From DASXIW01 sp036497785 (GTDB lineage: Bacteria; Pseudomonadota; Alphaproteobacteria; Acetobacterales; Acetobacteraceae): a stretch of DNA of 15,539 nt. Positions 7,808 to 14,041 of the stretch are shown here, piece by piece (the first letter of the stretch is position 1; each line of letters begins with the position of its first letter). The notes under the pieces were generated by a model, which saw only the letters and a list, made by a program, of their open reading frames with translations, did no database searches and was not told the origin of the DNA. Where the stretch lies: assembly GCA_036497785.1 (NCBI GenBank), contig DASXIW010000088.1, positions 1 through 15,539 on the forward strand, given 5' to 3'. The position numbers were made by a program, and so were the translations under genes.

Positions 7808-8353
7808 ATGGGGTTCTTCAGGCTTCTCGGGCGGAACCGGCATGAGCGCACGGGCTATCAGCTCTATGGTGCGGCGGTGGCGGCGGCGCGCGATCCGGCT
7901 TTGTATGCCGGGCTGGGGGTGCCGGACACGCTCGACGGGCGATTCGACCTGGTGGGGCTGCATGTCTTCCTGCTGATCCGCAGGCTGGGGGCGCTGCCGC
8001 CGCCAGGGCCGGCGCTGGCCCAGGCGGTGTTCGACGCCATGTTCCATGACATGGACCTGAATTTGCGGGAGATGGGTGTGGGCGACCTGTCCGTGGGCAA
8101 ACGGGTGCGGGCCATGTGGGAGGCGTTCCATGGCCGTTCCTCGGCCTATCAGGCGGCGCTGGGGGCCGAGGACGCGGTGCTGCTGGCCGAGGCGCTGGAG
8201 CGCAATGTGTGGCGCGGCAAACCGGCCGGCGACGCTGCCGCGGCGCTGGCGCGGCTGGTGCTGGCGCAGGATGCGCATCTGGCGCGCCAGGATCTGCGGA
8301 CGCTTGGCCGTGGCGTGGCGGATTTCCTGGCTTGTGGCGGAGCAAGGCCATGA
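7808..8353 (+). CDS. ubiquinol-cytochrome c chaperone family protein (CBP3-like)
   Basis: A 181-aa protein of the CBP3/ubiquinol-cytochrome c chaperone family, known in mitochondria for cytochrome bc1 biogenesis. Its bacterial role is inferred, not shown. The core reads YQLYGAAVAAARDPALYAGLGVPDTLDGRFDLV, then VFDAMFHDMDLNLREMGVGDLSVGKRVRAM, a strongly family-like stretch, then WEAFHGRSSAYQAAL. ATG 7808 is chosen because GAGGGGG precedes it and MGFFRLLG begins the family-like N-terminus; the frame is open to an ATG at 7754 (199 aa) and another at 7793. It ends in an ATGA overlap with the DUF177 gene, a neighbour pairing frequent in Acetobacteraceae and relatives. Confidence 0.88.
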   Translation: MGFFRLLGRNRHERTGYQLYGAAVAAARDPALYAGLGVPDTLDGRFDLVGLHVFLLIRRLGALPPPGPALAQAVFDAMFHDMDLNLREMGVGDLSVGKRVRAMWEAFHGRSSAYQAALGAEDAVLLAEALERNVWRGKPAGDAAAALARLVLAQDAHLARQDLRTLGRGVADFLACGGARP

Positions 8354-8844
8354 TTCCCGAAATGCCGCGACCGGTGCCGGTCGAACGGGTCGGCGTGGCG
8401 GGCCTCGATTTCACCGTCACCGCGACGCCAGCGGAATGCGCGGCCATGGCAATGCGGCTGGGCGTGCCGGAGGTGGCGGAACTATCCTGCGGGTTCCGGC
8501 TGAAACCCGCCAAATCCGGCGCCATCCTGGCAGAAGGCTGGCTGCGGGCGCGGCTAACCCAAATCTGTGTGGTCTCGCTTGACCCGTTCGTGGCGACCGT
8601 CGACGAGCGGTTTCGCGTGCGATTTGTGCCGGAAGGCGACGAGGATCCTGAGTTGGACCCCGAGTCGGATGATGAGATCCCGTATTCGGGAACGACGATC
8701 GACCTGGGGGAGGCGGCCGCCGAGCAATTGGCGCTGGTATTGGATCCGTATCCACGCAAACCCGGCGCTGACCTGCCGGAGGAGCCCGGCGAGGCGCCGG
8801 ACTCGCCTTTCGCGGCGCTCGCGCGTCTGAAGCGTCCCAGCTAA
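8350..8844 (+). CDS. DUF177/YceD family protein
   Basis: A 164-aa acidic protein of the YceD/DUF177 family. The conserved LTQICVVSLDPFVATVDERFRVRF segment (about 69-92) carries the family's C-V-V-x-L-x-P signature. It is followed by a very acidic stretch (EGDEDPELDPESDDE) and a region ending in LVLDPYPRKPGADLP. YceD-type genes lie next to rpmF across bacteria, and the family has been linked to 23S rRNA accumulation; that role is inferred here from the family. The start overlaps the previous stop (ATGA). The acidic centre suggests a soluble protein that might contact a basic ribosomal component. Confidence 0.88.
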   Translation: MIPEMPRPVPVERVGVAGLDFTVTATPAECAAMAMRLGVPEVAELSCGFRLKPAKSGAILAEGWLRARLTQICVVSLDPFVATVDERFRVRFVPEGDEDPELDPESDDEIPYSGTTIDLGEAAAEQLALVLDPYPRKPGADLPEEPGEAPDSPFAALARLKRPS

Positions 8845-8867
8845 GATAAGATGAACGACCGAACAGC

Positions 8868-8896
8868 TTGCAGGGGAAGGGTGCCTCTGCTAGAGG
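8868..8896 (+). promoter_or_regulatory. candidate promoter for rpmF
   Basis: TTGCAG (8868-8873), exactly 17 bases, then TAGAGG (8891-8896) preceded by CTGC. The same arrangement (TTGCAG, 17 bases, CTGC, TA-box) stands before tRNA-Pro at 12441, which strengthens the call. It lies 24 bases after the DUF177 stop and about 100 bases before rpmF, so rpmF-plsX-fabH may be transcribed independently of the upstream pair. Confidence 0.42.
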
Positions 8897-8939
8897 GCGC
8901 GGCTCGCGTTAATTGCCATTTTGTGAAGGCATCCGTTGG

Positions 8940-8960
8940 GCCGGCAGGGATTCTGCCGGC
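8940..8960. promoter_or_regulatory. perfect 8-bp hairpin in the rpmF leader
   Basis: GCCGGCAG (8940-8947) and CTGCCGGC (8953-8960) form a perfect 8-bp stem with a GGATT loop, ending 35 bases before the rpmF ATG and 19 before its GGAGGGG ribosome binding site. There is no T-run, so it is not a classical terminator. Processing, mRNA stability or control of ribosomal protein synthesis are possible roles. Confidence 0.45.
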
Positions 8961-8995
8961 GCGGAGCCTCACGCAGACCGGAGGGGCATCGTCCC

Positions 8996-9199
8996 ATGGC
9001 CGTACCTAAGCGTAAGACATCGCCCTCGCGGCGGGGCATGCGTCGCAGCCACGAGGCTCTGACGAGCGAAGCCCATGCCGAGTGCGCCAATTGCGGCGAA
9101 CTGAAGCGCCCGCACCATGTGTGCAGCCATTGTGGCCATTACGATGGCCGCGAAGTGGTGGGCGCGGGCAAGGCCCTGAAGGGCGCTGTCCGGGTCTGA
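8996..9199 (+). CDS. rpmF: 50S ribosomal protein L32
   Basis: A 67-aa ribosomal protein of the large subunit. The N-terminus MAVPKRKTSPSRRGMRRSH is the L32 signature. The second half has a four-cysteine zinc ribbon, CANC and CSHC (about 31-34 and 44-47), of the zinc-binding (C+) form rather than the cysteine-free form. ATG 8996 has GGAGGGG at 8980-8986. The frame is open upstream to 8936, but the signature fixes the start. It precedes plsX and fabH, the classic rpmF-plsX-fabH order that links ribosome production to membrane lipid synthesis. Confidence 0.97.
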   Translation: MAVPKRKTSPSRRGMRRSHEALTSEAHAECANCGELKRPHHVCSHCGHYDGREVVGAGKALKGAVRV

Positions 9200-9230
9200 T
9201 CCGCACCGGTCGCGCGCGCGCTCGTGACAT

Positions 9231-9258
9231 GGCGCAGACCCTGATCGCGATCTGCGCC
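9231..9258. promoter_or_regulatory. 8-bp hairpin between rpmF and plsX
   Basis: GGCGCAGA (9231-9238) and TCTGCGCC (9251-9258) pair perfectly over 8 bp around a 12-base loop. It starts about 30 bases after the rpmF stop and ends shortly before the plsX start. There is no T-run. It could separate the abundant L32 message from the lipid genes by RNA processing. An alternating CG run lies just upstream (about 9210-9220). Confidence 0.4.
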
Positions 9259-9293
9259 CCCGGCGGGGCACAGGCTTGGCGGCGTACCCGGCG

Positions 9294-10325
9294 GTGATAG
9301 AGCCGTTCACACTCGCGATTGACGCGATGGGCGGTGACAATGCGCCCGAAATCGTCATCGAGGGGCTGGAGATCGCTGCCGAGCGACATCCGGGCGCGCG
9401 TTTCCTGCTGGTCGGCAACGAGCCGCAGCTGAAGCCGCTGCTGGAGCGGTCTCGTCGCGCGCTCGCCGCTTGCACGCTGCGCCACACGCCGGACGTGATC
9501 GGCAGCGACACGAAGCCGGCCGCGGCACTGCGGCTGCGCAATGCCTCCATGCGGGTGGCGATCGATGCGGTGGCGCAGGGCGAGGCCTCCGGCGTGGTGT
9601 CGGCGGGCAATACCGGCGCGCTGCTGACGCTGGCCAAGATTGTGCTGAAAACCCTGCCGGGAATCGATCGGCCGGCCATGGCCGCCATCGGGCCGTCGGC
9701 GCGCGGTGACGTGGTCATGCTCGATCTGGGCGCCAACGTGGTGTGCGATACCCGCAATCTAGTCGAGTTCGCGGTGATGGGCGACGTGTTCGCCCGCACG
9801 GTGCTGGGGCTGATCGCGCCCACGATCGGTCTGCTGAATGTCGGCTCCGAGGAAATGAAGGGGGACGACACGCTGCGCGAGGCCGCCGAAATTCTCCGTG
9901 CCAGCCATATCGGCCCGCAATTCCACGGCTTCGTCGAAGGCCACGACATCACCGCGGGCACCACCGATGTGGTGGTGACCGATGGCTTCACCGGCAATGT
10001 GGCCCTCAAGACCGGCGAGGGGGCGTTGAAGCTGATGGCTGGTCTGTTGCGGCAGGTGTTCTCGTCTTCCATCCTGGCCAAGATTGGCTATCTGTTGGCG
10101 CGTCCTGGGCTGGAGCGGCTGCGCGAGTGGCTGGATCCGCGCCGTTATAATGGCGCGGTGATGCTTGGGCTGAACGGGGTGGTGGTGAAATCCCATGGCG
10201 GCACGGATGCGCAGGGCTTCGCCCATGCCGTGGATGTCGCGATGGACATGGTGGTACACAAGTTCAACGACCGGATCCGCGAAGGGCTTACGCTCATCAC
10301 GAGTCTTGAGCCCAAGATGGGATGA
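9294..10325 (+). CDS. plsX: phosphate acyltransferase PlsX
   Basis: About 343 aa. PlsX makes acyl-phosphate from acyl-ACP, the first step of phosphatidic acid synthesis in bacteria that use PlsY. Signatures are LAIDAMGGDNAPEIVIEG near the start, SGVVSAGNTGALL, GLLNVGSEEMKGDD, FHGFVEGHDI, DVVVTDGFTGNVALKTGEG and SHGGTDAQGFAHAVDVA. The start is uncertain: GTG 9294 gives the N-terminus MIEPFTLAIDAMGGD, close to the family; TTG 9276 is an in-frame alternative adding six residues. Neither has a strong ribosome binding site. The gene overlaps fabH by four bases (ATGA). Confidence 0.94.
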   Translation: MIEPFTLAIDAMGGDNAPEIVIEGLEIAAERHPGARFLLVGNEPQLKPLLERSRRALAACTLRHTPDVIGSDTKPAAALRLRNASMRVAIDAVAQGEASGVVSAGNTGALLTLAKIVLKTLPGIDRPAMAAIGPSARGDVVMLDLGANVVCDTRNLVEFAVMGDVFARTVLGLIAPTIGLLNVGSEEMKGDDTLREAAEILRASHIGPQFHGFVEGHDITAGTTDVVVTDGFTGNVALKTGEGALKLMAGLLRQVFSSSILAKIGYLLARPGLERLREWLDPRRYNGAVMLGLNGVVVKSHGGTDAQGFAHAVDVAMDMVVHKFNDRIREGLTLITSLEPKMG

Positions 10326-11392
10326 TGGCCATGGACCAGGACGCCATGGATCGGGACGACATGTATCGGGAGCGTGGGCTGCACTCGCCCTTGGCCGAGA
10401 CGACCGGTGCGGGGCCGGGCGGTGTGATCCGCTCATTGCTGTGTGGGTTCGGCGCCTATCTGCCCGAGATCGTGGTGACCAACGACGAGCTGGCCAAGAC
10501 CGTCGATACCTCCGACGAATGGATCCGCGAGCGTTCGGGCATTCGTCAGCGGCATATCGCCCAGCCGCATGAGAGCTGCGCCTTCATGGCGACGGCGGCA
10601 GGGCGCGCGGCGCTGGCCGATGCGGGCATGGCGGCGGCGGAGGTGGACGTCATCATCGTGGCGACGGCCACGCCGGACCAGGCATTCCCCGCGACCGCCT
10701 TGCGGGTGCAGGCCGAGCTGGGCGCCGGCGGCTTCGGCTTCGACCTGGCGGCGGCCTGCACCGGTTTCGTCTATGCCCTCTCGGTGGCCGACGGCATGAT
10801 CCGCGCCGGGCAGGTGCGCACCGCGCTGGTGATCGGCGCGGAGGTTTATTCGCGCATCCTCAATTGGCAGGACCGCAGCACCTGTGTGCTGTTCGGCGAC
10901 GGCGCCGGGGCGGTGGTGCTGCGCCGGGGCGAGGGGCAGGGCACCGGGGCGGACCGGGGCGTGTTGTCCACCCATCTGCACGGCGACGGAAGGCTGGGCG
11001 ACATATTGTATGTCGATGGCGCCGTGGGGCGGCCGGACAAAAGCGGGCGTCTGGTGATGCACGGGCGGGAGGTGTTCCGCCACGCCGTGGGCCATATGAG
11101 TGACGTGGTGCGCGAGGCCCTGGATGCGCATGGCTTCACCGATCGCGATATCGACTGGCTGGTGCCGCACCAGGCTAATATCCGTATCATCGAGGGGATC
11201 GGGCGCAAGCTGGGGCTGCCGATGGAGCGGGTCGTCGTGACTGTGGACCGGCATGCCAACACTTCGGCTGCGTCGGTTCCCCTTGCGCTGGCCGCCGCAT
11301 ATGCTGATGGCCGGATCAAGCCCGGTCAGCTATTATTGCTCGAGGCGCTCGGCGGCGGATTGACTTGGGGGTCGGCTCTCGTTCGCGTCTGA
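10322..11392 (+). CDS. fabH: 3-oxoacyl-[acyl-carrier-protein] synthase III (KAS III)
   Basis: Up to 356 aa. FabH condenses acetyl-CoA with malonyl-ACP to start fatty acid synthesis. The catalytic triad is intact, numbered from ATG 10322: C146 in DLAAACTGFVYAL, H283 in VPHQANIRI and N313 in HANTSAASVPLAL. Family N-terminal motifs GAYLPEIVVTNDELAKTVDTSDEWI and RSGIRQRHIA follow residue 43. ATG 10322 overlaps the plsX stop, giving a 34-residue N-terminal extension rich in Met, Asp and Arg that most FabH proteins lack. GTG 10424 (codon 35, MIRSLLCGFGAYLP) would give the usual 322-aa length. Translational coupling favours the first and length the second. The last codon is followed by 83 bases to ihfA. 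Confidence 0.94.
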   Translation: MMAMDQDAMDRDDMYRERGLHSPLAETTGAGPGGVIRSLLCGFGAYLPEIVVTNDELAKTVDTSDEWIRERSGIRQRHIAQPHESCAFMATAAGRAALADAGMAAAEVDVIIVATATPDQAFPATALRVQAELGAGGFGFDLAAACTGFVYALSVADGMIRAGQVRTALVIGAEVYSRILNWQDRSTCVLFGDGAGAVVLRRGEGQGTGADRGVLSTHLHGDGRLGDILYVDGAVGRPDKSGRLVMHGREVFRHAVGHMSDVVREALDAHGFTDRDIDWLVPHQANIRIIEGIGRKLGLPMERVVVTVDRHANTSAASVPLALAAAYADGRIKPGQLLLLEALGGGLTWGSALVRV

Positions 11393-11440
11393 AAGCGGCA
11401 TCGGCTGCTGAGATCGCAACCACTTGATATTGTGTTTTTC

Positions 11441-11469
11441 TTGACGAGTCGCGTCTGGCTGCCTAGCGT
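11441..11469 (+). promoter_or_regulatory. candidate promoter for ihfA, predicted start on the ATG
   Basis: TTGACG (11441-11446, five of six to consensus), exactly 17 bases, then TAGCGT (11464-11469). The ATG of ihfA is at 11476, so a start six to seven bases after the -10 coincides with the initiation codon. No Shine-Dalgarno sequence stands before the ATG. Together these suggest a leaderless transcript. Confidence 0.5.
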
Positions 11470-11475
11470 CCCGGT

Positions 11476-11799
11476 ATGAACACCGTCACGCGCGCGCATC
11501 TGACCGAGACAATTTATACCCAGGTTGGTCTCTCCCGTAACGAATCGGCCGATCTGCTGGAGGTTGTGCTGGACCGGATGTCATCGGCACTCGAGTCTGG
11601 TGAATCTGTTAAAATCAGTGGGTTCGGGACGTTTTCTGTGAGACAGAAGGGTCGGCGAATCGGCCGCAATCCGAAAACCGGCATCGAGGTGCCGATCCTG
11701 CCGCGTCGCGTATTGGTGTTCCGGCCGAGCCAGGTGCTCAAGGCCGTGGTGAACCATATGACACCGCCTTCGGGCGATGACGGCGGAGATGATGAATGA
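11476..11799 (+). CDS. ihfA: integration host factor subunit alpha
   Basis: A 107-aa DNA-bending protein of the HU/IHF family that works as a heterodimer with IHF-beta in recombination, replication and transcription. The N-terminal helix pair reads TRAHLTETIYTQVGLSRNESADLLEVVLDRM. The KISGFGTFSVRQKGRRIGRNPKTGIEVPI segment (about 45-75) is the beta-arm region, with the arm-tip proline in RNPKTG. The alpha subunit is called from the GRNPKTGxEVPI form and from its position after fabH and before merR, frequent in alphaproteobacteria. The acidic tail SGDDGGDDE is extra. It overlaps the merR start by four bases (ATGA). Confidence 0.93.
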   Translation: MNTVTRAHLTETIYTQVGLSRNESADLLEVVLDRMSSALESGESVKISGFGTFSVRQKGRRIGRNPKTGIEVPILPRRVLVFRPSQVLKAVVNHMTPPSGDDGGDDE

Positions 11800-12386
11800 A
11801 TGGACCCTCCGGTCTGACGACCATCCCGTACGTGGATCTGGATGATCAGCTGGATCGTGGCGATGCGAGCCGCTCCAAGTTGAAGAAGGCGGCCGGCGCA
11901 TTTCGTACGATCAGCGAGGTGGCCGACGAACTTCACATCCCGCAGCATGTGCTGCGCTTCTGGGAGACGAAATTTCCGCAGGTGAAGCCGCTGAAGCGCG
12001 GCGGCGGCCGGCGCTATTACCGGCCGGACGATATCACGCTGCTGCGGCGCATCTCGGATCTGCTGTATATTCAGGGCTATACGATCAAGGGTGTGCAGCG
12101 ATTGCTGCGCGAGGGCGGCGGCCGCCTGTCTGATGACATTCCGCCGGCGACACTTGATGAACGTGCCGAGGCGCAGGCCGAGCGCGATCCCCCGCTGGCG
12201 GATGACGAGCCCCAGCTGCCCATGCCCGGGCTGAACACGTTGCCCGCCGGCGCGGCGGCGCGGCCCCCACGGGTGCCCGTCCGTCCGGCGGTGTCGCGCG
12301 GCGCCGATGCCGAGGCCGAGCGGCTGCGCGCGGTGTTGATGCACACCTTGCGTGAGTTGGAGGCTTGCCGGGCGTTGTTGCGCTGA
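11796..12386 (+). CDS. MerR-family transcriptional regulator
   Basis: A 196-aa protein. The winged-helix MerR DNA-binding domain spans about 36-105: FRTISEVADELHIPQHVLRFWETKF, then GGRRYYRPDDITLLRRISDLLYIQGYTIKGVQRLL. No metal- or drug-binding cysteines follow; instead there is a Pro/Ala-rich linker (about 116-168) and a short predicted C-terminal helix (169-196, AEAERLRAVLMHTLRELEACRALL) that could dimerise. The target and signal are unknown. The ihfA-merR pair with an ATGA overlap is common in alphaproteobacteria, so coexpression with IHF-alpha is likely. The 35-residue N-terminal tail is variable. Confidence 0.92.
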   Translation: MNGPSGLTTIPYVDLDDQLDRGDASRSKLKKAAGAFRTISEVADELHIPQHVLRFWETKFPQVKPLKRGGGRRYYRPDDITLLRRISDLLYIQGYTIKGVQRLLREGGGRLSDDIPPATLDERAEAQAERDPPLADDEPQLPMPGLNTLPAGAAARPPRVPVRPAVSRGADAEAERLRAVLMHTLRELEACRALLR

Positions 12387-12440
12387 ATGGCGCCTGAGGC
12401 ACGGCTTTCCTGGCGCGAGACAGCTTCTCGCAGTGGGACG

Positions 12441-12469
12441 TTGCAGGCGCAGTGCGGCGCTGCTACACG
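12441..12469 (+). promoter_or_regulatory. candidate promoter for tRNA-Pro
   Basis: TTGCAG (12441-12446), exactly 17 bases, then TACACG (12464-12469), preceded by CTGC. A start near 12476 would be nine bases before the mature tRNA 5' end. The -35, the spacing and the CTGC ahead of the -10 match the rpmF candidate at 8868. Confidence 0.48.
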
Positions 12470-12484
12470 ATGCCTCCCCACGGT

Positions 12485-12561
12485 CGGAGTGTAGCGCAGC
12501 CTGGTAGCGCATCAGTCTGGGGGACTGGGGGTCGTGGGTTCGAATCCCGCCACTCCGACCA
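12485..12561 (+). tRNA. tRNA-Pro (anticodon GGG)
   Basis: A 77-base tRNA. The acceptor stem CGGAGTG (12485-12491) pairs with CACTCCG (12551-12557), followed by the genome-encoded ACCA end (12558-12561). The D-loop has AGCCTGGTAGCGC, the T-arm GTGGGTTCGAATCCCGC. The anticodon loop is CTGGGGG, closed by TCAGT/ACTGG (one G-T pair), placing GGG at positions 34-36, which reads the proline codon CCC. No intron or disrupted arm is seen. Confidence 0.97.
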
Positions 12562-12566
12562 ATTTT

Positions 12567-12592
12567 GGCCCTATCGGGACCTCAATTTTTTT
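12567..12592 (+). terminator. intrinsic terminator after tRNA-Pro
   Basis: GGCCC (12567-12571), loop TATC and GGGACC (12576-12581) form a five-pair stem with one bulged A. Four bases later comes a run of seven T (12586-12592). The place, 5 bases after the tRNA, and the T-run support a Rho-independent terminator, although the stem is short. Confidence 0.6.
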
Positions 12593-12603
12593 CGTCTTTG
12601 CCA

Positions 12604-12624
12604 CCGGCGCATATCCCGCGCCGG
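12604..12624. repeat. 7-bp inverted repeat between tRNA-Pro and the stress-protein gene
   Basis: CCGGCGC (12604-12610) and GCGCCGG (12618-12624) pair perfectly around a 7-base loop. It lies just after the tRNA terminator T-run and upstream of the next gene's promoter region. There is no T-run of its own; it may be a second-stage terminator or a protein-binding palindrome. Confidence 0.4.
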
Positions 12625-12640
12625 CGTTGCGTGCGGAGAT

Positions 12641-12668
12641 GCTTGAACCAGACCGCTTGAACCAGACC
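12641..12668. repeat. perfect 14-bp tandem duplication upstream of the stress-protein gene
   Basis: GCTTGAACCAGACC occurs twice in immediate succession (12641-12654 and 12655-12668). Each copy contains TGAAC, so the duplication provides two candidate -35 elements at different distances from the CGTT at 12679. Confidence 0.9.
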
Positions 12669-12682
12669 ATGGGTTGAGCGTT
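12658..12682 (+). promoter_or_regulatory. sigma-EcfG-like promoter for the glycine-zipper stress protein
   Basis: TGAAC (12658-12662), 16 bases, then CGTT (12679-12682). The general-stress sigma factor EcfG of alphaproteobacteria recognises GGAAC, 16-17 bases, CGTT; one base of the -35 differs here. A start near 12689 would leave the AGGAGG site (12694-12699) and ATG 12711 downstream. The encoded family is stress-related, which fits, but the call is inferred from short motifs. Confidence 0.38.
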
Positions 12683-12710
12683 GGAGGCACCAGAGGAGGA
12701 TGCGTCCGAC

Positions 12711-13301
12711 ATGCCGATCAGGACCATAGCACGGCTGTACGACAGCTATGGCGAAGCGCAGGCGGTGGTTTCCGATCTGTACCGCCTCGGCGTTTCCGCC
12801 GACGATGTCAGTTTCGTCGCCAATGATTCCGAGGGGCGCTACGCGGCGCCCGAACCGGCTGCATCCGGCGCGACGGCGGCGGTGACGGGCGCCGGCATCG
12901 GCGTGGTGTTGGGCGGCGGGGCCGGGCTGCTGGCCGGCATCGGGGCGCTAACCATCCCGGGCATCGGGCCGGCGGTCGCGGCCGGCTGGCTGGTCAGCAT
13001 GCTGGCCGGGGCGGGGGTGATCGGCGTTGCCGGCGGCCTGCTGGGGTCACTGGTAGGCACCGGCCTGCCGGAGGACGAGGCGCATGTCTATACCAATGGT
13101 GTCCGACGGGGCGGGGCTGTGGTGGCGGTGCGGGCGGAGGAGACCCGGCTGCCGCAAATTGCGGCGGTGTTGGTGGAACGCGACAGCGACTGGAAGAACC
13201 GCAGCACGGAATATCGTGGCGGCAGCTGGGACAAATTCGACGAGCATGCGCCGCCCTACATGGCTGAGCCTGACGAGCAAATCTACGCGCCGCCGCGCTG
13301 A
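12711..13301 (+). CDS. glycine-zipper general stress protein (YflT/17M-like)
   Basis: A 196-aa protein resembling alphaproteobacterial 'general stress' or 'low-temperature-induced' proteins. The N-terminal part RTIARLYDSYGEAQAVVSDLYRLGVSADDVSFVAND (about 4-39) is the YflT-like ferredoxin-type fold. The middle (58-117) is a long Gly/Ala-rich glycine zipper (GAGIGVVLGGGAGLLAGIGAL, VIGVAGGLLGSLVGTGL) likely to insert in or lie on membrane. Then comes EDEAHVYTNGVRRGGAVVAVRA, which completes the family domain, and a polar tail ending APPR. ATG 12711 follows AGGAGG (12694-12699) at a slightly long distance; an in-frame TTG at 12681 would precede that site and is rejected. Its biochemical function is unknown. 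It is monocistronic and converges on thiE 14 bases away. Confidence 0.82.
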   Translation: MPIRTIARLYDSYGEAQAVVSDLYRLGVSADDVSFVANDSEGRYAAPEPAASGATAAVTGAGIGVVLGGGAGLLAGIGALTIPGIGPAVAAGWLVSMLAGAGVIGVAGGLLGSLVGTGLPEDEAHVYTNGVRRGGAVVAVRAEETRLPQIAAVLVERDSDWKNRSTEYRGGSWDKFDEHAPPYMAEPDEQIYAPPR

Positions 13302-13315
13302 CGCACGGAGGTGGT

Positions 13316-13963
13316 TTAGTTGCCGGGGCGCGGGGCCGCGGCGATTGCGGCGTTCATCGCGCGGACACCGGCCGCCGGGCCATCCGGATGGGACCAGACG
13401 GCCCCGACCACGGCGAGAAAATCCGCCCCGGCTTCGACCAACGGGGCGCAATTCGCCGCGGTGATGCCGCCGATGGCCACACAGGGCAGTTCCATCAGTT
13501 CAGACCACCAGCGCAGCACCTCCGGGTCGGCACGGGTCTCGGCGATTTTCGTCGTGGTGGGGAAGAACGCGCCGAACGCCACGTAATCCGCCCCGTCCTC
13601 ACCCGCCGTCATGGCGAGGTCGCGGCTTGCGTGGCACGTGACGCCCATCGTCAGATCGCCGAGCAGCTTTCGGGCGACCGGCGCGGGCGTATCGGTCTGG
13701 CCGACGTGCGCGCCGTCGCAGCCATAGGCGACGGCAAGGTCCGGCCGGTCGTTCATCAGGAAGGCGACATCCCGCGACTGGGCCACCGGGCGTAGCGCCG
13801 CGATGGCCCGCTTCAGCATGTCATCGTCCACATCCTTCAGCCGCAGCTGCACCGCGGCGACGTCGCCCGCATCCAGGGCCGCTGCGAGCAGGTCCGGAAA
13901 GCGGACGAGGTCGATAGCCGGCGGCGTGACCAGATAGAGCCGGCAGCCTGCTTCGTCCGCCAT
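13316..13963 (-). CDS. thiE: thiamine-phosphate synthase
   Basis: A 215-aa TIM-barrel enzyme that joins the pyrimidine pyrophosphate (HMP-PP) and the thiazole phosphate to make thiamine monophosphate, the substrate of the ThiL encoded upstream. Signatures are AVQLRLKD (37-44), LMNDRPDLA (69-77), GAHVGQTD (84-91), GVTCHAS (107-113), GADYVAFGAFFPTTTK (124-139) and CVAIGGITAAN (161-171). ATG 13963 begins at a normal family position but has only a weak purine stretch (ACGAG) directly before it. A 23-codon ORF with a good ribosome binding site ends six bases upstream, so translation may be coupled to it. No TPP riboswitch was recognised upstream. Confidence 0.94.
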   Translation of the reverse strand: MADEAGCRLYLVTPPAIDLVRFPDLLAAALDAGDVAAVQLRLKDVDDDMLKRAIAALRPVAQSRDVAFLMNDRPDLAVAYGCDGAHVGQTDTPAPVARKLLGDLTMGVTCHASRDLAMTAGEDGADYVAFGAFFPTTTKIAETRADPEVLRWWSELMELPCVAIGGITAANCAPLVEAGADFLAVVGAVWSHPDGPAAGVRAMNAAIAAAPRPGN

Positions 13964-13969
13964 CTCGTG

Positions 13970-14041
13970 TCAGGCCTTGCGCTGATCGACCGACAGGATG
14001 GCCGGCTTGCCAACTTTCTTGACGCGCTGGGTAATCCGCAT
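13970..14041 (-). CDS. small ORF (23 aa) ahead of thiE
   Basis: ATG at 14041-14039 is preceded, eight bases away, by AGGA within ACAGAGGA, one of the better ribosome binding sites in the window. The peptide begins MRITQRVKKVGKPAIL, has seven basic residues in 23 and ends in RKA; TGA lies at 13972-13970, six bases before the thiE ATG. It lies between the 111-aa unknown gene and thiE on the same strand. It could be a short regulatory leader whose translation opens the thiE start, a small basic protein, or chance. I do not recognise a family. Confidence 0.45.
   Translation of the reverse strand: MRITQRVKKVGKPAILSVDQRKA

Noticed and set aside
11393..11440. Intrinsic terminator after fabH (AGCGGC/GCTGCT stem and a later T-run)
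   Set aside because: The stem has a G-T pair, and the T-run begins roughly 25-35 bases downstream of it, too far for a Rho-independent terminator.
12485..12561. tRNA-Pro as the attachment site of the integrase at 14524
   Set aside because: The integrase is 2 kb away with native thiE-side genes between, and no copy of the tRNA 3' end was seen near the integrase.
12452..12727. Open frames on both strands across tRNA-Pro, including peptides such as SVAQPGSASVWGTGG and GVAGFEPTTPSPP
   Set aside because: These are the well-known false translations of tRNA genes, sense and antisense. The tRNA fold accounts for the sequence, and no ribosome binding site or family supports a protein.
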